A DNA stretch of 64,000 nucleotides from Margaritispora aquatica. Taxonomy: Eukaryota; Ascomycota; Leotiomycetes; Helotiales; Discinellaceae. A model generated the notes under the pieces. That model saw nothing but the letters and a program-made list of their open reading frames with translations, did no database searches and was not told where the DNA came from. The stretch's first letter is position 1. Every line of letters begins with the position of its first letter. This document shows, piece after piece, positions 12,409-23,380 of this stretch. Location of the stretch: the NCBI GenBank assembly GCA_007644065.1, contig VJWN01000003.1, positions 1,674,001-1,738,000 on the forward strand, written 5' to 3'. The position numbers were made by a program, and so were the translations under genes.

Positions 12409-12777
12409 TTACAAGAGCACCGTGCCCACAGTGCAAACCTGGAATGCCTTGTCAGGCACACCCTCGGAGTGAGTCTTGATAGTCTTGCAGCAGGTAGGTG
12501 TGACATATCCGACCTTCTCGCCACTGCAAGTGAACTGCGTAAAGCCCGATGGATCAGCGTAGCTCTGGGTCGCGGCGCTGCCGTCCTTGCACTCCCCGTT
12601 CTCGCGGAACTCCTTGCAGCAGAGCCCAAAAAGAGGCGCGCCATTGTTGTTGGCTACGCATTGGAAGGTGATGCTCTTTGGGGCGCGGGCGAGATGTGCG
12701 GAGGTGGATGGGAGTGCGAATGCTGTGGTAGCGAGGAACGAGGTGAGGGCGGCGAGGGTGATGGTTGAGAATTGCAT
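12409..12777 (-). CDS. Small secreted eight-cysteine, hydrophobin-like protein
   Basis: Single-exon secreted protein of 122 residues. The signal peptide is MQFSTITLAALTSFLATTAFA, with a following short pro-like stretch ending LARAPKS. The mature part has exactly eight cysteines in the order C, CC, C, C, CC, C, with gaps of 12, 8, 20, 11 and 17 residues. This is the hydrophobin order with two CC doublets, but gaps 2 and 5 differ from standard class I and II patterns. Either a divergent hydrophobin-like surface protein or an unrelated small cysteine-rich (possibly effector-type) protein. Secretion is well supported; function is not. Confidence 0.82.
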   Translation of the reverse strand: MQFSTITLAALTSFLATTAFALPSTSAHLARAPKSITFQCVANNNGAPLFGLCCKEFRENGECKDGSAATQSYADPSGFTQFTCSGEKVGYVTPTCCKTIKTHSEGVPDKAFQVCTVGTVLL

Positions 12778-14931
12778 TTTGATGGTTTGGAGGTGGATTT
12801 GATTGTTGGTTGATTGGTAGTAGATGAATTATTTGTGAGTTGTTGGTGAAAGTGCTGCTGAGGATTGGAAGTCTGAGGAGAATGTTGATTGCTGTTGTGC
12901 TGAGTAGAATGAGATGATTGAGATGATTGATGCTTTCCATATCGCCAGAAACATCAATGGTTATATACTACTACCTTCCACAATACTTCCCTGGTCAAAA
13001 TAAATCCCAACTTCACGATCCGCCTTATGATTCTAAATTTACTCTAGGGCTGCGGCGTGGGGTAAGCGAGCCAGGAGTTCGGGAGATCTCGCTTACGCCT
13101 TCTCCACACCAGCCACTTCTGACGTTGGGCGCAGCCATTAGCAGCCGCACACCAGGGTCGGATTGGTGCAATCGTCTGGTTTGACGAAAATGACAAGGAA
13201 ATTAAGTAGTGAGTAGGATGGCTGCTGTGAGGGGTTGTTGATATGTGTAAGGCTGAGGGTGTTGGCATGCTGAGGGTAGGCGGATTGGCCAATAGATGAG
13301 AAGGAGAAGGAACTTTTAACTTTGAGTTTGGCTTCCTCGTAGAGCGTGGCCTATTATATTAACTCTTTTCTTAGAACTCGAAAAAATCACGGGGAGTAAA
13401 TTAGATTTTCCGCGACACAGCAGATGCTAAGCAATATAGACTGGGCAGGACCTGTTGTGTTAGCGAAAATATTAGATTGAGTTGAAAATGCCAACTTCGA
13501 AGCAAGAAGAGTTACATAGTATGAACCTATAGAGCTTCACCCAGAGAGCTATTTTTTCGCCATCCTGATTATTACAACCTCGTATTAAGTCTACATCTGA
13601 TAACCTCCATCTTCTGTGTTCCACACCCTAGAACCTGCACGATCAACGGGCTGAACACTTCGACAATTTGACATCTTGCGTTTTCTAAAACAGCCTAAAA
13701 CCGGAACAGTTATCTTAGTTTCACTGGAATACTGATATTGACACATTTCTACACAATAAATAAGCTCGCAGGTGCTCGTTGAGCCCTCTGCATAGCTGTC
13801 GCACTTCCAAGTTCTCAAGATTTCAAACGTGATCTCAGCACTTTCAGATACTCTAAAAATGCTCATGCTTGCCTTCGCAGGTAGCCAGTACTATAGTGAG
13901 TTTTCTAGACTATATAATTAATCTGAATGACATTCCACATCGAATAATATCAACATCACGATCGAGGTGCTAAATATTCGCAAATAGCGAAAAATTACCT
14001 GATTGGTTGCTCATAGAGGGCGAGAAAATATGGACAACGGTAAGTAGCACATGTGTTCCTAATCGATGGGCTTAGCTTCCAGATATATTTGACTTGTTGC
14101 TGAGGAAACCACCGGGATACTGTGGAGTGAGGCTGTGAGCTCAAAATTAGAAATACTCGGTACCAAGCAATGATGAGACGCGGCAGCGTATACCGGAAAG
14201 CGCCATAATTGATACCAGCATTCTGTCAATCGAGCTAGGTTCTATAATTCTTCTGAACTCGTGACCTCGCCGTCGCCCACCTCACCGTCGCTTAACCCAT
14301 CTCCCATCACACCCCACCAAAAGGATCAAAACAGCAAAAACTCCAGGGCGCACTGGGCAGCCCCTTAGAAAACTTCCTCGGATGAGTGCGTTTTTGCGAA
14401 GATCCTCGGTATCCTTTTTATGTAATTGCTGGCCATGTCGTGAATTGTTGATCCACCCCAAGCCAACCTTGTCCTGAGCCTCCACGCCTACCCATTGCGC
14501 TACTGAGACCGCTGGTTGACTTGTGTGAAAGGAAACGGTGTTGATGAATTTATAAGCCTCAGATAAGATCGGTCACGGGTTTTAGATCGGCGTGCTAAGG
14601 TATTAATGATGTCGTGATCAGTTGTTTCTGCTGTGGGAGCTAGTCATGTTTGTAACTAGCAATGATACTCGAGGCAGCAAGTCATGACGATCGACTATGC
14701 AACAGATGTACATCAAAATCAAGTCAAGTCTGGCAAAGGAACCCTCTCGGCATTATTCTATCGCTCACTATGTTCATCCTCCATCTATCTACTTATCACC
14801 TGTTGACTTCAATCGAAACTTTCCCATTAAATGGAGGCGATTGTATAAACAATCTAATCCAACAACGAAGTGGGCCGTAGATAAATCCAACCATACCCAC
14901 ACTTCCCTTTAACCCATACTCCAAATCACTT
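12778..14931. other. 2.1-kb intergenic region
   Basis: No gene is convincingly supported. A minus-strand frame at 13591-13866 starts with ATG and encodes 91 residues with seven cysteines, but has no signal peptide and no recognisable domain. A tRNA-like 5' half on the minus strand near 14480-14512 lacks the rest of a tRNA. Confidence 0.4.
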
Positions 14932-17285
14932 CTAGCAAACAAACGTACTCGCATACCTTACCCCCTGGATCTCAATCCACACCGTGACCTTCATATCTTC
15001 TATGCCAACCACAATCCTATACTCCAGATCCCAATACTCCGAACCATCTGATTTCCGTATCTTCTTTACAAAGCGCTCAATTGGTATGTTAGAGAGCGGC
15101 AAGGTGACCGCCTTTGAATACTCCGACCACCCTTTCCCCCTGTCAGCTCGTCCAAACGCACTAGAAGAAGGGAGGAAACACACCTGGAGAGAACGATGAA
15201 CCGACTGTTTGCGCGTTAGGACTCTCGTATATTTCGAATCTGACATAAGCTTCTTCTTCTAGCGGGTTAGGGGGGCATTGTTTGTGGAATGACAACGGGA
15301 TTGTGCGTGGTCGAGAAATGTCATCGTCCTGCGTTACTTATTAGAACAGTTCTTATCTGACCTGAGAGAAGACATACTTTGCTCACAAACCACAGCACAT
15401 TCGTATATCTCCACACACTCTCCCATGGATCCCAAAATTTTGGCACATTTCCGTGTTTTGACGCTTCCCATATCGGGCTGGTCTGGATGCCAAAGCTTTT
15501 CTCTGCTTTCTTGTTTTTGCGGATGCGAGGTTGTGGTGTATGTGGACGACCAAACAGACCACGCTTAGCTGGGAGATGTCGAATGAGTGACCCTCTGAGT
15601 GTAGGATTAGTAATTAATTCACTCAAATTAAAGGAACAAGACGGCTTACCGACATACTGCTGTCCATCTTTCTCTGCTATCAGTTTTGGCTAACAAGTGA
15701 GCTGGGTGAAACTTACGCGTATTCAGGTTGCATGATTTGAAACTTTGGAAAGTCTTTGGTGAGATACTCGAGTAAATGCTTATTGGATCCCAAACCACCA
15801 ACAAGAATGATGCACTGCAATAATTAGTATTTGCTTGACTAATCTAAAAATTGCTCTTGAGCTATGGAATTGCAATCTTTGACTCACTTTCACCAAAGCA
15901 GCATCCAACGTGTTCGAGAACTTGAGTTCCACACCTCGGATTTGAGCCCTAATGAGCTCGCTGATCTCCTTGATCACAGACTGAAAGATATTCTTCAGGT
16001 TTGCGCTTTTGCATATCAGCTTCATGCCTACTACTAGTGAGACAAGGTATACCTTGAAATAGTTATTGCACTAGCCTCAAGCTTCATGCTTGGATCGGGT
16101 GTCAAGTTGGCACCAGGAAACGGAACACGATAGCTATCTGGTCCCGTGAAGCTATAACTTGTTTTGATCTTCTCCTCGAACTCTTTCATGGCATTGGCGT
16201 ACGCTGGTGTCCTCTTGAGGTACATCAGTTCTTCCTCATCAATTGCGCCCTGTAGATAGTGCTCAAATGCTTTATTTAGCATCAGTGAACCACCAGTGCC
16301 ACCTGGCTTAACATTAGCCCTGTCCCGCGAATTCAACGTGAGCATTAATACGTACCAGCTGCGGGAATCAGCTGCTCAATTGCTAAAGGTGTGATCTTGA
16401 GTATTTTATACGACGTCACGCTCACCAGTCCACCGCCTGCATCAACCAGTGTAAAAATATCGCCAACCTGAATGTGTTAGCTGCGTATGTACATTAGTTC
16501 CTCTCAATTCACCTGGAGCTCTGCGCTTTTCAGATTTGCATAAGTCAAAGCCCAAGTCGCTGCTGCCTCAGTTTCAACCGTTTCCAGCATGGGAGCGAAT
16601 CCTGCTCTTTTACCTGCCTACAGACTTCATTAGAAGATACACCAAAAGAACATGCGATGGTAACGAACCTCTTGAACGAGCAGTTTAGCTTTCATCGACC
16701 ATTCGGGAGGGAACGAAAAGATGAATTTGATGCTCAATACTGAAGCATAGTCACCGGAATGGTTTCTTTCGATAATTGGCAGTACATGATCATATAGTAA
16801 TTTCATGTATATGAAAGTAACTTGAAAAGCATCCTTGTTCTGGGCCTTCAGCTCAGACTGTACCTTTGGATACGTTACATGAAGTGGTTTTGGTAGACTT
16901 GGTTCGAGAAGCTGCTTGAATCCCTCAATACGTTTTGGGTCTGTTGGGGAGACTTCGTATCCCCACTTGATATCGGTGGGAGATTCATATTTGAGTAAAG
17001 TAGGGACTTTTGGTGTTGGAAGTGTCCTTGACATAGAAGGCCATTCTGTGATTTGATGTATGGCGTCTGGTTTCGAGGTGAAGACAAAAGCTACCCTAAA
17101 GGTCTATCAGATTGTGAGGTGTTGAATAAGTTCATGAATGTATTGTACCCAGTATATGATACACCGAAGTCAACCGCGATGAGCAGTGTGGAGTGGTCGG
17201 TATCTTGACGTGTGCTCGCATCTCTCAAGAGTTGCTTCAGCTCATCGACACGAGGTTGTGTCGTTCTGGGTGAGACACCAAACAT
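14932..17285 (-). CDS. HSP70-like protein with degenerate ATPase motifs
   Basis: Divergent HSP70/actin-fold protein of about 609 residues in 11 proposed exons: 17285-17149, 17095-16669, 16617-16513, 16467-16356, 16302-16053, 16005-15888, 15814-15717, 15673-15650, 15594-15378, 15328-15195 and 15139-14932. The last intron has a weak GTTCTC donor and is the least certain. Phosphate-1 motif reads AVDFGVSYTG in place of the usual GTT(Y/F)SG, and phosphate-2 reads DAGGGLVSV, lacking the second acidic residue of DxGGGTxD. The adenosine-type motif is ILVGGLGSNK. The C-terminal part resembles the fungal HSP70-like paralogue at 23.4-26.0 kb. It may bind nucleotide weakly or not hydrolyse it (inference). 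Confidence 0.85.
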
Positions 17286-17865
17286 TGCACCAGGTACACT
17301 CGACCCTTGTGTAACAGGTAAACCTAAAGCAAAGAAGACCGGAGTATCTACGTGTCATGTGACATGCTATCAGATGCTGATGCATGAAATGGGTTGAACG
17401 AAGCTTGAGTCTTGTTCAGGTGAGAAACTGCTCTCAGTGCTTCTTCTTCACGATCGGCAGGGCAGGGCTGTGCCATGACCTTCTTGGCTTCATTCGGTGC
17501 GAGGCGCTCACAATGTGGTTCATTTCAGAAACAAGGCTCTTTGGACGCCACCTCCTCGGTATGAAATGTCTCCCAACCCGAACAAGGTTGGAACCTTCAG
17601 CTGCTGCGCCTACCGCAACTAAGGTTCGGTATCGACCTTTATTGACCCCGCAATGGTTTGTGCGGCTAAGTACTAAGTACTAACTAGATAAGAGTTTCAG
17701 AAGTCAGGAAAAAGCAAAGCTTGGGATCACACCGGAAATCAAGAAGCAGACATGATACTGTAGAAGCACTCTGCGCCTGTAAAAGCCCCCCCAAGGTCTT
17801 GAATATTTGTACAAACTCGTCCGCTAATTTGACACTAAATTAAAGTAGAAGCTCTGCTTGAAATC
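17286..17865. other. Intergenic region upstream of HSP70-like gene
   Basis: About 580 bp; contains the promoter of the HSP70-like gene and the 3' end of the next minus-strand gene. No gene seen. Confidence 0.5.
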
Positions 17866-18537
17866 TCATATCCGTCGTCCATATGCCTCCAGAATGAGTG
17901 AGATAAGACTCCATTCCTCATCTGTCCATGAGGCTCTGTGTTCCCGTAACTTGCCGACAGTTTGATCGATCGATGCCACAAGCTGGCCCTTCTTCTGTGT
18001 TGCTTCTTGCAACCTTCTCATGACTGCTGGATTTGCAGCTTGCTTAGAAACTCCAACCACCCTTTTCAAGTTGTGAATCGTGTTATCGAGTTTTTTTTTC
18101 TCGGCGAGGAACTCTTGCAAGTCGTAGAGGTCTTCCATTGAGACCAATTCAACCACCGTATATGGCTGCAGGGGGAATGCATCTCCAATTGGTAGTGGTA
18201 GGTTGCGGACAGGCGGGGAAACATAATAGTCCGGCTGTAAAGGATTTCTGTCTATTGCAGTACGTGCAAGCGACTCTAGGTAAACAGGTCCTCGAACTCG
18301 CGGTTGTCTGAAATTTGTCGTACGATCCCTCTCCTCATGGCTTGCGATAGCATGATAGGAAAACCGCGTTCCGAACGAAGTGACGAAGTTGAGAAACGGG
18401 AGAAGGCAGATAAGGCCAACAAATGCTCCTGTCAAGATGTAGACAAACGTAGTGAGTGGAAGACTTCCAATGTGAGCGCCTGTAGTCGCTCGGGGACCAA
18501 GAAAGCTGCTCGTAGCAGCTTCGTTGACGAAATCCAT
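17866..18537 (-). CDS. Single-TM protein with coiled-coil C-terminus
   Basis: Unrecognised 223-residue protein. I take the ATG at 18537 (MDFVNEAATSSF); the frame continues upstream for another 84 residues that look non-coding and lack a good start context. A strong hydrophobic segment (TFVYILTGAFVGLICLLPFL) sits near residues 30-52. The C-terminal half is charged and helical (EFLAEKKKLDNTIHNLKR), probably coiled coil, ending at the stop after AYGRRI. It lies directly upstream of, and in the same direction as, the HSP70-like gene. Confidence 0.6.
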   Translation of the reverse strand: MDFVNEAATSSFLGPRATTGAHIGSLPLTTFVYILTGAFVGLICLLPFLNFVTSFGTRFSYHAIASHEERDRTTNFRQPRVRGPVYLESLARTAIDRNPLQPDYYVSPPVRNLPLPIGDAFPLQPYTVVELVSMEDLYDLQEFLAEKKKLDNTIHNLKRVVGVSKQAANPAVMRRLQEATQKKGQLVASIDQTVGKLREHRASWTDEEWSLISLILEAYGRRI

Positions 18538-19177
18538 GGTCAAGAAAGGCAACCGGAGTGAGTTCCACTTATAAGTATGCGTGCCACCAGATTGATATGA
18601 ATATCGCGAGGTCGTGGTTGAGATTGGGAAGATCACTAAAGGTAGTAAGGATGACGAACCTTTACTGACCTTGGAGTCCAACTTGCATCCATTACGGATT
18701 TCACAAGTCAACTTAACTTGGGGTGTCAATATTGACAAGATACCCAAGGATGAAACTTTATCGCTATTGGGAAAGTGAAAACGCCACAATGTGACAATAC
18801 TTCCTTGCCTGCATCATGGCCCATATGCGTGCGCCTTCCCTTCAACCACACTATCCAAGTATTGGAGGTCATATTTGGGATCAGGTAAAGCAGCATCAGA
18901 AGTGGGCAATGCAAGTGGAACAGTTTCAGCCTCATTTACAAGCCTAGAAGATGGAACGCACTTCCGCAATATTAGGCACACTCTCAGGCTGCAAAATGCA
19001 CGAATGATTCAGGCTGTGAGGCTGAGCTGAGATGGCAATTTAGCTCCGTTGAGCGATCTCTCGAATTTCAGAATGAATCAAGCCTGAGAAAAAGCTGTCG
19101 ATATAGAACGAGGTGTAAATAAGGTAACCTTTGAGGACTACCTACACAGAGAGCATCCAGGTAAAGCGGAGAGAAAG
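18538..19177. other. Divergent intergenic region
   Basis: About 640 bp between divergent membrane-protein genes, holding both promoters. No additional gene seen. Confidence 0.5.
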
Positions 19178-20457
19178 ATGGGCGCCTGGAACCGGAGCTT
19201 CATCTTGACAAACGCACACCTCAACCTGAGTGGTAGTCGTTTTAAGGATCCTTACTCTATAGCCCTCTTAGTATTCACTCTCTTGCCTTTCATAGCACTC
19301 TCATGGATCTGGCTGGCGACAAAGAAGGGCTATTACAGTGGCAATGATAATGCATTGAGAAGAGCAGCGTTTAGTCGGCTTGGGATTTCGAATTTTCTAC
19401 TGGTGTTGTAAGCAGCCTTCAGCCTTCACAACTTCATGTAGCTAACAATAGGTTATCAGATTCTTTTTCTTCAAGTCTCTAGATATACTTCTCTCCGAAT
19501 TCAGAGTGAAAATCAAATACGGGTATTATTTTACTTATGCGTTCGTGGACCCTTTGTTTCGGGCGTTTGCGGACCTCTTCATCCTGTTCGTTGTTTGTCG
19601 AATGTATCGATTTGTCTTTCCTATTCAAGGTAAAAGGAATAGAAAGTCTGGAATCCTCCAGCTTGGAGTGGAGGTAAGTGAATAATCAAACCATCGATGT
19701 CTCGGAAGAATTGGCTAAAGGATCTTCAAGGGACTTGCGGTGCCTCTCCTAGGGCTAGGACTTTTCCAATGGTCGATAAACATCGCACTGTGGACAATCA
19801 ATCTCAACAGCACATCGGCAGCAGCAGTCACATCGCTGAATTTGGAGTATAAGAAGTTGCTCGCGGCATTCAATATCTTATATGCCATCATGTCCGCGAT
19901 GCTGTTGGGAAATTCTGTAGTATTGGCGTCCTCTCGGTGGTCCACGGGCTTTCCCTCGGTATGTTCTGGGTACTTGACATGCTTGTTGATTTTTGTTTCT
20001 AACCGATTGACAGGAAGAAGGCAAATTCCTTCTGATCACATTGATATTGTTTGCTAGATCTATGGTGGTGGCCATCATACAGATAATGTATGACCTTCAG
20101 AAGCTGACAAGGCCGCGATATGCGCCAGTTGTCGCTCGAGCCCTGTACGGGCTCCTCTCTATTGCATTATATCGAGTCATTTCGAAGCAGAGTGAGGTAT
20201 CATCTAGTTCATCCGTGGAATTCGATGTGTTGAGAGATAGTTTGCAAAATGCACGGAAAGATTTGAGCAGAAGGAAGTATGATTCTGTTCATGGTGGACC
20301 TGCCTACCCACAAACATCAGCTTTGTTAGGAGAATTAAGAGCGAGTCCTTTGAAATACTTCGACCAAGACGCAGTGTCCTCAATGTCGAGCTGGGAGAAT
20401 GCGAAGGTTGAAGCACTGATAACTTCCCATACGCAAAAAGTGTTGAGCATGAGGTAG
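19178..20457 (+). CDS. Multi-spanning membrane protein, unknown function
   Basis: Exons 19178-19407, 19460-19673, 19731-19958 and 20014-20457 give 371 residues. About seven hydrophobic segments are visible, including ALLVFTLLPFIALSWIWLA, LAVPLLGLGLFQWSINIALW, LLITLILFARSMVVAIIQI and ARALYGLLSIALYRV. The N-terminus is probably outside (an N-glycosylation-type NLSG is near residue 17) and the long polar Ser-rich C-terminus inside. The topology recalls the rhodopsin-like or DUF-type seven-helix proteins of filamentous fungi, but no diagnostic motif was found and I do not assign a function. Confidence 0.8.
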
Positions 20458-20977
20458 CGGGCAGGGCAGCACAAGTAGTGGATATATGGACTTGTATACT
20501 ATCTGTAGGCTAAGAGATTAAGAGAATAAACGCTGATATAGCAGTTGTAGCGAATTGATACCATGTATTATGTGGTGATGTGGTGTGTGGCATTCAAGCT
20601 TGAGCTAAGTACCTAGGTAGGTAAGATACAATGGAATGCAGACTATTTGAAGCATGTGACAGAGTGACGTACTCTGAGGTGGTCCCGATCCATTTGAAGC
20701 ACAAAAGGCCATCTCCCAAGTAGGTACTCTAGTAATTGGGCCGTTGCAACTTGAACTCTACAAGTAATTTTCAGTTGATTAATTACAATTTCAAAGACGC
20801 GAAAATCTTTGTCTCCAAATCCAACAGATTGTATCAAGTACATCATCAGATACATGCCCAAGCTGTCGAAGCTCCAAATCTATCAATTCCTACGCCTCTG
20901 CTCCCTGTCCTTGCGTTCTCTTTCTTTGTCACGATCACGCTCATCTTCGTATGTAATCACATGAGCTGGAAACAAAA
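20458..20977. other. Convergent 3' intergenic region
   Basis: About 520 bp between converging genes. No gene seen. Confidence 0.5.
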
Positions 20978-22810
20978 CTACTGTCTTTTCCTCATCTGTT
21001 GCTGTCGCTGGTCTAACCTATCATTAGTACGTGATCGTGGGAATCGTGTCCAAATCACACTAACCTCGTCTTCATCAAAGCTCCAAACAAAACACAATAC
21101 ACTCTTTGTTTCTTTTCATCCTCTTCAACGTCTGGGCTTAAGTCCCCCTCGGTGCCCATTATCCGGTAATTTTCATCTGGATACCGGCCCATGAATGAGC
21201 TTTGAGCTGGAATCTGGAAGCTGTATCTGGTCTCTGTGCTTCGGAATCTCAAAGTAAGCTTGATGCTTTTCTCGCACACGTCGCGCAATGCTACTTTGAT
21301 ATCATTTATACCAAGTGGCGTATCCCCATTAGGACCCGAAAGTTCTATTGCACAGAAGTGCTCCCAGATCCATTTCAACATCACTGTCACTTTATCGTCA
21401 AGAGGATGGTTCAATTTACTTGCACAGGATACTGTCCTTACTCTCCATTCCTCAGCATCCTGACGAGGGACTGTATACATAATTAGAGATCAATAAATGA
21501 TTATGGGGTGAAAGGGGGAGGGGATGCCAGTGGCGATTGCGAATACACACTTTTGGGATTAGCTAAAATAGCCCTTTCGAAACTCTCAAAGCTGAAATCT
21601 GCCTCTGCATCTAGACCATAAATCTTTGCTGAAAAGATCCCAACGTTCAGCAGAGAGAAAAGTCTATCAATAAGCAACCTTCTCTTGGTCTCTGGAGCCT
21701 TGTCCTTGAAGGCCTTGTAGAACGATTCGTCCTTCCACTGTCTCGCCTTTGTCATACTTACTTTCACCTTGGATCCCGCATAGTGAGTGCGAATTACCGA
21801 AACGATGTCAGAACATATCTCAGCTGTGGCTCTCTCAATCTCAGTATCTGGTGGCTCGTTAGATTTGTTGGCGTTCTTGATGATGATTTGATTAAGTTGC
21901 TGCGTCTTTCGTATGTATTGCGCGAGTTTGCCCTTCAATTCATTCTTCTCTCTATCAGAGTCTCTTATTTGCATGTCTAAAGTATCTTGGAGCACCTTCA
22001 GATTGTTAAGCAAGTTCGAGTTTTCGATTTGCATCTCATTGATTCGTGCTGATGCAGCGCGGTCAATGGCTCCCTGTCCTCCTTGGGGTCTATTTGATGA
22101 TATATTCATTGCATCTAAGAAATGCGAGTCCGTCTGATCCTGTCAGAATTAGTCACTTGATTGGGAGATCTCAATTACCACGCAGAACTTACAAAGTCAC
22201 TTGGATCGTTGACTGTTGCGGAATTGTTCACAAGAAAACCCTCTCGCCTTGAGTTATCATTATCAACGACTTCAGAGTTGCCTTGCTCCTTAGGTATCTC
22301 TTCTGAGTGACTCTCGACAATCGCCTCAGGTCCATCTCCATGAGGATTTATTGGCGCTCCTCCTTCATTTGTGTCGTCTCCAGAAGACATTGGTTTCCAC
22401 TCCCAATGACCTCCATGACCGTGCCGACGTGGATCCGGGTATTCATGAGTACGGTCGGGATCATCGGGATAGACATTTCCAGAAGGTGTAATGTGCTGCC
22501 ACTCGCTGTTGGATTCAACACCCTCCATTTGACTTGATCCTCCTTCTTGATCCTGGTAAACCATTCTTTCAGAGTAATTTAAATCTGGATAAGGGGAGCG
22601 TAAAGATCTCGGGGGAATGCGTCGAAGTCCAACAGAGTGCAAAGGTATGTATCTGACGTCCGCAACTTGAATCCCTCTGACTTCTCTGTACGTAGTATGT
22701 GTGACGTGTGTGTGATACTGATCACTTGCCATGCCGGCTTTTACACGTTTGACTTCTTCCCAGGCATAAGAAAGTCCTTTTCTTGAAAGTTCTGAGATAG
22801 AAAGATCCAT
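20978..22810 (-). CDS. Coiled-coil protein of unknown function
   Basis: Exons 22810-22193, 22139-21551, 21470-21065 and 21017-20978 give 550 residues. The start is the ATG of MDLSISELSRKG; further upstream only a TTG is available. The N-terminal third is disordered and rich in Pro, Gly, Asp and Ser. A heptad-rich coiled coil follows (EMQIENSNLLNNLKVLQ and on to about residue 290), then a globular region containing ATAEICSDIVSVIRTHYAGS. The last exon adds only 13 residues after a TACTAAT branch point. It is divergent from the HSP70-like gene at 23.4 kb with about 570 bp between starts, so co-regulation is possible. Function unknown. Confidence 0.75.
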
Positions 22811-23380
22811 ACAGTTCCCAAACTCAGAACAATGCAATAGTCCAATGTGGATTTATGCCACAAAAATTACCCCGCTAGGAAAAAGCACATGAGGACAGGG
22901 CGACGCTCAGTTTCTTCTGTGCACGGCTTCGACTCAAGTACAGCCATGTGTTTCGTCGCTAAAAATGCGCCTCAATCGGTGAGACAAGTGGGATGGGAGG
23001 TTTACGGCTGAGCTGCTTGGGTGGCAGTGGCGGATTATTATTGGCTGCCAGACGATATTGAAAACGCCATCGTTCCTCGAGCCTTGCAATCGGACCCCCC
23101 TCACGCTGCTTTAGACGCCTGCATCTCGACGGATTCAGCAATGTCAATGTTGCGGCTTGAGATCTGCGAATATGCCGCGCGGGGCAGAATTATTCTTGGA
23201 GAAGGCTCTGGAGGTTATTGTGGACAGCCTCATCAACTGCCTGGCTTCACTTCCCCCAACACATCAGAAAAGACACAACTTTCCTATCATCAAGCATTTC
23301 TTGAAAAGCTTGTGCAAGGTCTTCGGAACTCGAAACACAGCAGCTCAATTTAGCCCGGGAATTTGGACATTGTTGACAAG
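22811..23380. promoter_or_regulatory. Divergent promoter region of coiled-coil and HSP70-like genes
   Basis: About 570 bp between divergent starts. It has GTG-initiated plus-strand frames that I do not consider genes. Confidence 0.4.

Noticed and set aside
13591..13866. 91-residue minus-strand frame with seven Cys
   Set aside because: No signal peptide, no recognisable module and only an ATG-initiated chance-length frame; mentioned in the intergenic entry but not called as a gene.
14470..14515. tRNA-like sequence on the minus strand with a good A-box (TAGCGCAATGGGTAGG)
   Set aside because: The 5' half looks like a tRNA, but no B-box (GGTTCGANTCC) or acceptor-stem partner follows at the right distance; at most a relic.
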